From positions 39,108-103,107 of the forward strand of contig DATFKA010000101.1 in NCBI GenBank assembly GCA_035268885.1: a DNA stretch of 64,000 nt, given 5' to 3'. The stretch is from DATFKA01 sp035268885. GTDB lineage: Bacteria > Bacteroidota > Bacteroidia > Chitinophagales > Saprospiraceae. Shown piece by piece: positions 25,986-32,011 of the stretch; the first letter of the stretch is position 1, and every line of letters begins with the position of its first letter. The position numbers and the translations under genes are program-made. Under the pieces are notes generated by a model. The model worked only from the letters and a program-made list of their open reading frames with translations, was not told the origin of the DNA and searched no databases.

Positions 25986-26893
25986 AATATCGAAGAAGCC
26001 GTACGCGTCGTAAAGGCTTCCAAGAATTTCATACCCCGGTAGGAGTTACCCTTTTTATTCAGTAACGGACTCCAAACGGTAATCACGTATTCCGAAGGGT
26101 AGAGCGCCACAATACCGCCGCCAACCCCACTCTTACCGGGTAACCCCACCCGGTAAGCAAATTCACCCGCCTCGTCGTAAAAGCCACAGGTCTGCATAAT
26201 GGCATTCACCCTTTTGGTTTGACTGGAACTGATGATCTGTTTTCCTTCTCTGGTCCTTCCTCCATTCGCCAGAAAAAAATAGGTTTCACAGGCTTCCTGG
26301 CAGGTCATTTTTATGGAACACAGGTTAAAATACAAGTCCAGGACTTTTTCGCAGTCGTTGTAAATATTACCAAAAGAACGGATAAAGTTCACCAGTGCCT
26401 TATTGCGAAAACCCGTTTTTCGTTCAGACTCCGCAATCGCCCGGTCGTAGGAAATAGTCTTATTTCCCGAAAGGGAATGAATGAAATCAAGTAAATCCGC
26501 CTTAGGATTTTTAAACAAGCTCACCAGAACATCGCAGACCACGATAGCTCCGGCGTTCACAAAGGGATTTCTGGGGATCCCATTATTGGACTCTAATTGC
26601 AAAAGGGAGTTAAAAGGTGTGCCCGAGGGTTCTACGTCGACGCGTTTCCAAAGCTCACCGTCCAGCAACTTATAAGCCAGGGCCAGAGATAGCACCTTCG
26701 CACAGCTCTGCATCGAAAAAGGTACTTCCCAGTCGCCCGCGCAGTAATGTCCGCCCCCTTGCGTCATCATGCTTACCCCAAAACGATTCACATCAACGTT
26801 CCCTAATTCAGGAATATAGTCGGCAATGGCTCCTTCGTTTACCCCCGCTTTCACAGTGCGATGAAGTTCGTCAATTATACTTTGATAGTCCAT
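25982..26893 (-). CDS. glsA: Glutaminase, GlsA type
   Basis: It hydrolyses glutamine to glutamate and ammonia in the cytoplasm. The 303-residue protein has the serine-dependent beta-lactamase-like fold. The catalytic Ser-x-x-Lys is in FSMQSCAKVLSLALAY (about residues 53-68). Further conserved segments are EPSGTPFNSLLQLE (about 84-97), GIPRNPFVNAGAIVVCD (about 101-117), the conserved tyrosine region ETYFFLANGG (about 203) and GLPGKSGVGGGIVALYP (about 247). The start MDYQSIID at 26893 was chosen because the alternative at 26911 lies inside a strong hairpin. The stop codon overlaps that of the convergent DUF5107 gene, so no space remains for a shared terminator. Confidence 0.94.
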   Translation of the reverse strand: MDYQSIIDELHRTVKAGVNEGAIADYIPELGNVDVNRFGVSMMTQGGGHYCAGDWEVPFSMQSCAKVLSLALAYKLLDGELWKRVDVEPSGTPFNSLLQLESNNGIPRNPFVNAGAIVVCDVLVSLFKNPKADLLDFIHSLSGNKTISYDRAIAESERKTGFRNKALVNFIRSFGNIYNDCEKVLDLYFNLCSIKMTCQEACETYFFLANGGRTREGKQIISSSQTKRVNAIMQTCGFYDEAGEFAYRVGLPGKSGVGGGIVALYPSEYVITVWSPLLNKKGNSYRGMKFLEAFTTRTASSIF

Positions 26894-26897
26894 CCTA

Positions 26898-26938
26898 CAA
26901 AGAAAAGCCATTCTCCGGTGAATTACCGAAGAATGGCT
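26898..26938 (-). terminator. Strong hairpin with U-tract between htpG and glsA
   Basis: Read on the minus strand, AGCCATTCT and AGAATGGCT (26930-26938 and 26906-26914) pair perfectly, with an inner CGGT/ACCG stem. The hairpin is followed by TTTTCTTTG. It can terminate htpG transcripts but ends only about 12 bp before the glsA ATG, so it could also attenuate glsA. Confidence 0.7.
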
Positions 26939-27039
26939 GATTAATTCTTATCAAGATATTGGGCTCAACTATCAGTATGTTCTGTCGAAGCTCCTGCTTT
27001 GACTTTCTATTGTTTGGAAGCTATGGCTTGCCAGGTAAA

Positions 27040-28911
27040 CTATTTCAGGAAGTTCAAACTCTTCTTAACAAAAGCTTCCAGCTCCTCTCCCTTCAGCATT
27101 CCCTGATGCAGCTGCGCCAGATTAAAGAGGTACTTTGCTACCTCATCGCGCTGGGCTTCATCTTCGGTATTTAATAGTTTATCGGCGACCAACTCGTGAT
27201 TGGTATTGACCACCACGTTGACAAAGTCGGGCATATCACCAAAGGCAGCTCCCTGGATCGATTGCATTTCCCGCATACGGCGCATCTGCTCCGGACGGGT
27301 AATGACCACGGGCTGATCTTCGGGCGACATCGCTCGCAGACTTACGCTGGCCCCGGCGGCACTACTTACCGTTTTAGTGAATACTTCTTTAATCTCTTTT
27401 TCCTGATCTTCGTTTAGTACCGATTCGGCCTGCTCATCTTTTTCGACCAGTTTGTCAGCGGTATCGGAATCCACTCTGGTGAAGACCACGCCACCGTCTT
27501 TCATTTCCAACTGCTGCATGAAGTGGTTATCGATGATATGATCGAAGACCAGTACCTCATAGCCCCGGTTTTTACAAGCCTGGATTTGTGCGTGCTGATC
27601 GACCAGGTTATTGGCGTACAGCAGGACAATCTTATCATTCTTATCCGTCTGCTGCTCTTTTATTTGCTCTTTATATTCTTCGAAAGTATAGTGCTTTCCA
27701 TCGGTGTTTTTCACCAAAGTAAAGCTCAGAGAACGGTCGTAGAATTTATCGTCTGAGATCAGACCATACTTTACAAATACCCCGACGTCTTCCCACTTGG
27801 ATTCGAAGGCTTCGCGGTCTTCCTTGAACAATTCACTCAGTTTCTCAGATACTTTCTTACTGATGTAGCCCGAGATCTTTTTCACATTACCATCCGCCTG
27901 CAGGTAAGAGCGGGATACATTCAGCGGAATGTCCGGAGAATCGATCACCCCATGTAGCAAAGTCAAAAACTCAGGAACAATGTCCGCTACATTATCCGTA
28001 ATAAAGACCTGATTAGAATACAGCTGAATCTTGTTCTTCTGCATCTCAAAATTGCTTCCCAATTTCGGGAAATACAGTATCCCCGTCAGGTTGAATGGGA
28101 AATCAATGTTGAGGTGAATCCAGAACAGTGGCTCCTGGAAAGTCATCGGATACAGTTCCCGGTAGAAGGCTTTATAATCCTCGTCCGTCAGATCGTTAGG
28201 TGTCTTCTTCCAGATGGGATTCGGGTTGTTGACGATATTATCTACCGTAACCGTTTTCTCTTCGGCATCATCGCCTTCCCCCTCCATTACGGTCTCTTCG
28301 CGGGTACCAAATTTAATGGGTACGGGCAGGAATTTACAGTATTTGTCCAGTAGTTCTGAGATACGGTTCTCTTCCAGAAACTCTGTACTATCGTCGGCAA
28401 TGTGCAGGACGATATCCGTACCGCGCTCACTCTTATCGTTTTCCGCCAGGGTATATTCCGGATTCCCTTCGCAAGTCCAGGTGACGCCCTGACTATCGTC
28501 CTGGTAGGATTGGGTCAACACTTCTACCTTACTGGCTACCATAAAGGCAGAATAGAACCCCAGACCAAAGTGCCCGATAATGGAGGCATCATCTTTATAC
28601 TTATCCAGGAAGTCTTTGGCGCTGGAGAAGGCTACCTGATTCAGGTATTTTTCTACCTCTTCGCTGGTCATACCAATTCCTTTATCCCGAATAGTAAGTG
28701 TCTTGGCCTCTTTATCAACCATGATCTCAATCGTCTGATCACCCAGCTCTCCTTTGAATTCGCCTTTGCGCGAAAGCGTCTGTAATTTCATGGTGGCATC
28801 TACGGCATTAGATACCAACTCGCGGAGAAATATCTCGTGATCGGAATAGAGAAATTTTTTGATGATCGGAAATATATTCTCCGTCTGCACAGAAATGTTA
28901 CCCTTTTGCAT
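27040..28911 (-). CDS. htpG: Hsp90-family molecular chaperone HtpG
   Basis: The 623-residue protein is a full-length HtpG, a cytosolic ATP-dependent chaperone dimer. The N-terminal GHKL ATPase domain has FLRELVSNAVDATMKLQ (about residues 26-42), IRDKGIGMTSEEVEK (about 74-88) and IGHFGLGFYSAFMVA (about 116-130). The middle domain includes GVIDSPDIPLNVSRSYLQ (about 339-356). The C-terminal dimerisation region follows and ends in KSLNFLK. The start MQKGNISVQTENIFP at 28911 matches the family. Codons upstream to 28986 would add an unrelated 25-residue extension that crosses the promoter. A sigma-54-type promoter lies 72 bp upstream, so heat or envelope stress control through RpoN is likely. Confidence 0.96.
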   Translation of the reverse strand: MQKGNISVQTENIFPIIKKFLYSDHEIFLRELVSNAVDATMKLQTLSRKGEFKGELGDQTIEIMVDKEAKTLTIRDKGIGMTSEEVEKYLNQVAFSSAKDFLDKYKDDASIIGHFGLGFYSAFMVASKVEVLTQSYQDDSQGVTWTCEGNPEYTLAENDKSERGTDIVLHIADDSTEFLEENRISELLDKYCKFLPVPIKFGTREETVMEGEGDDAEEKTVTVDNIVNNPNPIWKKTPNDLTDEDYKAFYRELYPMTFQEPLFWIHLNIDFPFNLTGILYFPKLGSNFEMQKNKIQLYSNQVFITDNVADIVPEFLTLLHGVIDSPDIPLNVSRSYLQADGNVKKISGYISKKVSEKLSELFKEDREAFESKWEDVGVFVKYGLISDDKFYDRSLSFTLVKNTDGKHYTFEEYKEQIKEQQTDKNDKIVLLYANNLVDQHAQIQACKNRGYEVLVFDHIIDNHFMQQLEMKDGGVVFTRVDSDTADKLVEKDEQAESVLNEDQEKEIKEVFTKTVSSAAGASVSLRAMSPEDQPVVITRPEQMRRMREMQSIQGAAFGDMPDFVNVVVNTNHELVADKLLNTEDEAQRDEVAKYLFNLAQLHQGMLKGEELEAFVKKSLNFLK

Positions 28912-28982
28912 ACGTCTATAATTTTGATTATTTGGATTGTCGGTCGGGACAAGGCAGGCCTCGTCCTTACCCTTAGGGTAGG

Positions 28983-28998
28983 GCAAACAGTATGCCAG
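28983..28998 (-). promoter_or_regulatory. Sigma-54 (-24/-12) promoter of htpG
   Basis: On the minus strand the sequence reads CTGGCATACTGTTTGC. GG and GC are separated by exactly 10 nt, matching the TGGCA-N6-TTGC form of RpoN promoters. Transcription would start near 28971, giving a leader of about 60 nt. That leader contains TACCCTAAGGGTA and a 9-bp stem (GGACAAGGC/GCCTCGTCC on the plus strand). No enhancer-binding protein gene is in the window. Confidence 0.7.
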
Positions 28999-29295
28999 TG
29001 GTCTTTTCTGCCATTTTGTCGGTTTTTAGGCTTGACTTTCGTCAAAAAAACTAAAATTCTGTTGTAACCTAAATGAAGTCCTGCCGTATATAGAGAGGTC
29101 TAAGCCCAGTAGTTTCATACCTACTACATAAGATTAAATGCTTTTTTCAGCAGGTGAGCAATACAAAAGGTCAACTTTCGGGGGGATGTTTGGCCTTTTT
29201 GCTCACCATTTTTTCACCTCCGCTACTTTTCCTAGCGTACCCATTCAGAGCAGGGATAATTTTTTCTTGCCCGCAGGGTATTTAACGGCTGCCTT
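28999..29295. other. Gene-free part of the gap upstream of htpG
   Basis: There is no credible gene in the 384 bp between htpG and the propeller gene. Apart from the htpG promoter and leader, the main feature is the plus-oriented hairpin at 29153-29214, listed separately. A smaller inverted repeat, AGTAG and CTACT, lies near 29110-29125. Confidence 0.6.
29153..29214 (+). terminator. Long plus-strand hairpin with T-tract, without a known plus-strand gene
   Basis: GGTGAGCAA (29153-29161) pairs with TTGCTCACC (29199-29207), and inside it AAAGGTCAA pairs with TTTGGCCTTT. The hairpin is followed by ATTTTTT. In this orientation it ends plus-strand transcription, yet both neighbours are minus-strand genes. 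Confidence 0.5.
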
Positions 29296-30354
29296 TTATT
29301 CATTTTTCATTTGGGTTAGGTTGGTCAGTTGCTCTCCGTCATATTTCCACAAGTTTCCTTTTCGACCACCAAACCACATATTTCCTTTTTTGTCTTCGAT
29401 AATGGTCCTTATTGCTATTCCCGATAATTTGTCAAATGGCTTAAATTCCCCATTTTCATAATAGCATAGTGCTTCTCTGTCGCTACCGAGCCATATTTTA
29501 CCATCCGAGCTTTGATATATGATAGAGATATTGTTACTACATAGGCCATTTTTTTCTGAAAAGTTGGTGAAGGTATTTTCTTCAAACTTGTCCAGTCCAC
29601 CATTTCTGTTGCCATTTGTTCCGATCCAAATATTCTCCTCATTGTCTTGAAAGAGATAGCGAACCATATTATCACTTAATCCATTTTCGCTTTTGAAATC
29701 CATAAATACCTCTCCATCAAAGCGAGTTATTCCACCATTACTCATGGAAGCAAACCAGATATTTCCTTTTTTATCTTGAATAATATTTTGTATAACATTG
29801 TGATGAAGGCTGTCCTCAAATTTTCTGCCTTTGTGAGCCAAAACACTTTCAAATATTTCTCCGTCATATTTATATGCACCGCCCCCCGCTGTTCCTATCC
29901 AAAATATTCCGTTATTATCCTGTATAATCGAATTTGCTTGATTCGGATTTACAGTTGGATATATATCTTTATACCAATCGCTACTTGTGTCTATATATGG
30001 GAGAGAAATCTGTGTAAACCTTTTGCCATTGTATTTGCACAAGCCTTTATTAGTAGCCAACCAAATTACTCCTTTGTCATCTTCTATTATGCTCCATATT
30101 TGGTTAGAGCATAGTCCATTCTTTTCATTAAATTTTAAGAACCTCTCTCCGTCATACTTATAAAGACCTTCCGTCGATGTTCCAAACCATAAATCTCCAT
30201 TTTTATCTATTAGACTACTTGTGACAATGTCAGCATCAGTATAAACTTTAGGTTCTTTTACATCAACGGGTTTATTTTTCTGTCCGTTGCAAGAAGAAAA
30301 TATTAACAGTATTAATGTGGAGAGAAGTAATTTCATTCTTTGTAGTTTGTTCAT
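29296..30354 (-). CDS. Stand-alone two-component-regulator propeller lipoprotein
   Basis: The 352-residue protein starts with a lipoprotein signal (LLLSTLILLIFSSC, lipidated cysteine near residue 22). Seven Reg_prop repeats follow, each with the pattern W-(F/L/I)-(G/A)-(T/S) and KYDG-like: DLWFGTSTEGLYKYDG, VIWLATNKGLCKYNG, IFWIGTAGGGAYKYDG, NIWFASMSNGGITRFDG, NIWIGTNGNRNGGLDKF, KIWLGSDREALCYYENG and NMWFGGRKGNLWKYDG. This is enough for one complete seven-bladed propeller. In hybrid two-component systems such propellers sense glycans in the periplasm, but here there is no membrane helix, kinase or DNA-binding domain. The function is unknown. Base composition is more AT-rich than the flanks. 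Confidence 0.85.
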   Translation of the reverse strand: MNKLQRMKLLLSTLILLIFSSCNGQKNKPVDVKEPKVYTDADIVTSSLIDKNGDLWFGTSTEGLYKYDGERFLKFNEKNGLCSNQIWSIIEDDKGVIWLATNKGLCKYNGKRFTQISLPYIDTSSDWYKDIYPTVNPNQANSIIQDNNGIFWIGTAGGGAYKYDGEIFESVLAHKGRKFEDSLHHNVIQNIIQDKKGNIWFASMSNGGITRFDGEVFMDFKSENGLSDNMVRYLFQDNEENIWIGTNGNRNGGLDKFEENTFTNFSEKNGLCSNNISIIYQSSDGKIWLGSDREALCYYENGEFKPFDKLSGIAIRTIIEDKKGNMWFGGRKGNLWKYDGEQLTNLTQMKNE

Positions 30355-30369
30355 TTAGGTTGCTGCTAA

Positions 30370-30404
30370 AGATAAAAGCGGTTCAGATTTGCACCTAAAC
30401 CGCT
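30370..30404 (-). terminator. Rho-independent terminator after the outer-membrane barrel gene
   Basis: On the minus strand AGCGGTT and AACCGCT pair around a 14-nt loop and are followed by TTTATCTTT. It lies 30 bp after the stop of the 293-residue protein gene and before the propeller gene. Confidence 0.65.
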
Positions 30405-30433
30405 ATTATATATATTGTTGGTAGTCGTATTTT

Positions 30434-31315
30434 TTATTTATGCTTGTGTTTCGGTTCCCATATTAGTCTTATAAATGAACTTAATCTTTCATTTTCTCTA
30501 CTCACTGGAATTCCCGCCACAATCCCAATCAATAAATTTTCGGCAATTCCTAATCGCATTTGGGGCCTAATCGTCATATCAAAGTCGTTATTGTCAAATG
30601 TTTTGTTGAATTCAACCCCTATGAAATTTCTTGTACCCGTAATCATATAATGAAAACTTGTATTGATGTCATAAGTTGTATGAAATTTGTTGGTGCTAAA
30701 ATTCTGTTCAATCATTGATCCTGTATAAATCAAAGAATGAAAGTTATTTCCCCAACGTTTTGCAATAACAAAAAACGGATTATAGATATTTCCTTTAATG
30801 AAAGGACTTCCAAAGTTTCTAAAATCCGAAAGTTCAAACTCATTGATATATCCAATTGCCATTGATGTTGCCATTGGCTCATCAACAAAAAATGACCATT
30901 GAGTCGCTATTTTAATACTATTTAAACTATTAGAGAGAACTGAATCTCGACTTACTCCACTTTGAGGTGAATAAAAAGTAAAAGGTAGCTCGACTTCAAA
31001 GCCCAATCTGTCAATAGGCGCCCATTCATATTCAATTAGTGCTTCATAAGCATCAAATTTCAAATTATCCGTTAAGCCTAAACCTACGTTCCACTCTTTT
31101 TCTCCTTTTCTCGCCCCCAAATCACGTATTAGGTCAATATATAGCGGTTCAGCATGTAAAACTTTGTCGGGCTCTTTATGGTCTTCTATTTGTTGGATAT
31201 AAATACTGTCTTTTTCAGTTTTTGTAATTTGAGCAATTGAATATGTTGAAGATGCCAATAGTGTAATTAACACTAATGATTTTTTTAAATACATTTTGAT
31301 TTGTTTTTTAAGCAT
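30434..31315 (-). CDS. Predicted outer-membrane beta-barrel protein
   Basis: The 293-residue product has a signal peptide (KKSLVLITLLASSTYSIAQ). It then shows alternating polar/hydrophobic stretches with aromatic ends typical of an outer-membrane barrel, for example WNVGLGLTDNLKFDAYEALI and FEVELPFTFYSP. No enzymatic motif is visible, and I cannot name the family. A conserved-looking segment HAEPLYIDLIRDLGARKGEKE lies at about residues 54-74, of which the core is EPLYIDLIRDLGARKG. An internal ATG at 31294 gives a shorter signal peptide and is an equally good start. It is downstream of a 128-residue unknown protein on the same strand (57-bp gap), and both are AT-rich relative to the rest of the window. 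Confidence 0.6.
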   Translation of the reverse strand: MLKKQIKMYLKKSLVLITLLASSTYSIAQITKTEKDSIYIQQIEDHKEPDKVLHAEPLYIDLIRDLGARKGEKEWNVGLGLTDNLKFDAYEALIEYEWAPIDRLGFEVELPFTFYSPQSGVSRDSVLSNSLNSIKIATQWSFFVDEPMATSMAIGYINEFELSDFRNFGSPFIKGNIYNPFFVIAKRWGNNFHSLIYTGSMIEQNFSTNKFHTTYDINTSFHYMITGTRNFIGVEFNKTFDNNDFDMTIRPQMRLGIAENLLIGIVAGIPVSRENERLSSFIRLIWEPKHKHK

Positions 31316-31372
31316 TATGAAGCTATCCCACTACTATTAAATAGGTGAGAATTAGTCAATTCGTAAAACAAA

Positions 31373-31759
31373 TCAAATCTTGGGTGGTGGAATATCGAGC
31401 TTTTGAAAGCCGTTTGTTAGGTAAGTTTTATAATCGGGGAATTTGTGTCTTGTCTTTTGAAGAAATAATTGATTTAAGGCATTATCGACTATATTATGAG
31501 TTGCTAAATCAATTTTAACATTCGTCTTTTTATTGTGGTCTTCGGTGTCATGGTCATCATATTCTTTAATGGCATCTTCATAACCTAATACCTTCTCGAG
31601 GACTATTTCAATTATACTTTCTTGATCGTTTATTGATAAATCCTCAGGAATATGTTCAGGGTTTGGGTCAGCTGTGTCAACACTGATGTTGAGCAAATGA
31701 AGCCCAATCAGTGCCCAAAGGATTTTGGTGAGTACGCTATTTCTTATTTGACTTAACAC
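31373..31759 (-). CDS. Small protein of unknown function with N-terminal hydrophobic segment
   Basis: This 128-residue protein was not recognised. An N-terminal hydrophobic stretch (ILWALIGLHLLNIS, about residues 13-26) could be a membrane anchor or signal. It is followed by an acidic segment with several histidines and aspartates (EYDDHDTEDHNKKTNVK, about 65-81), which could bind metal ions; this is speculation from composition. The C-terminus ends in IPPPKI. It is 57 bp upstream of the outer-membrane barrel gene, so the two may form one transcript. Coding potential is supported by the long uninterrupted frame in an AT-rich region and by the lack of any overlapping gene. Confidence 0.6.
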   Translation of the reverse strand: MLSQIRNSVLTKILWALIGLHLLNISVDTADPNPEHIPEDLSINDQESIIEIVLEKVLGYEDAIKEYDDHDTEDHNKKTNVKIDLATHNIVDNALNQLFLQKTRHKFPDYKTYLTNGFQKLDIPPPKI

Positions 31760-32011
31760 CGTTCAAAGTTAACGTTGTTTTGCCAGTTTTCTTATATGAT
31801 TACCAACATCTTTATATCCTGACCAAAGCCAGTTGTATCAAAAAAAGGTAGTAAAAAAGCATTTCAGCTCATAAACGCCATTTACAATAAGGCCTGAGCA
31901 GACGAAAAGCTTTCAACCATCTATCGGGCTCAATTCATACCTTTCTTTAAACTTTTGCCCAAATTTCTGTTTAACTTGCTGGTGCGCTTCCATCAATAAA
32001 TCTAAACGATC

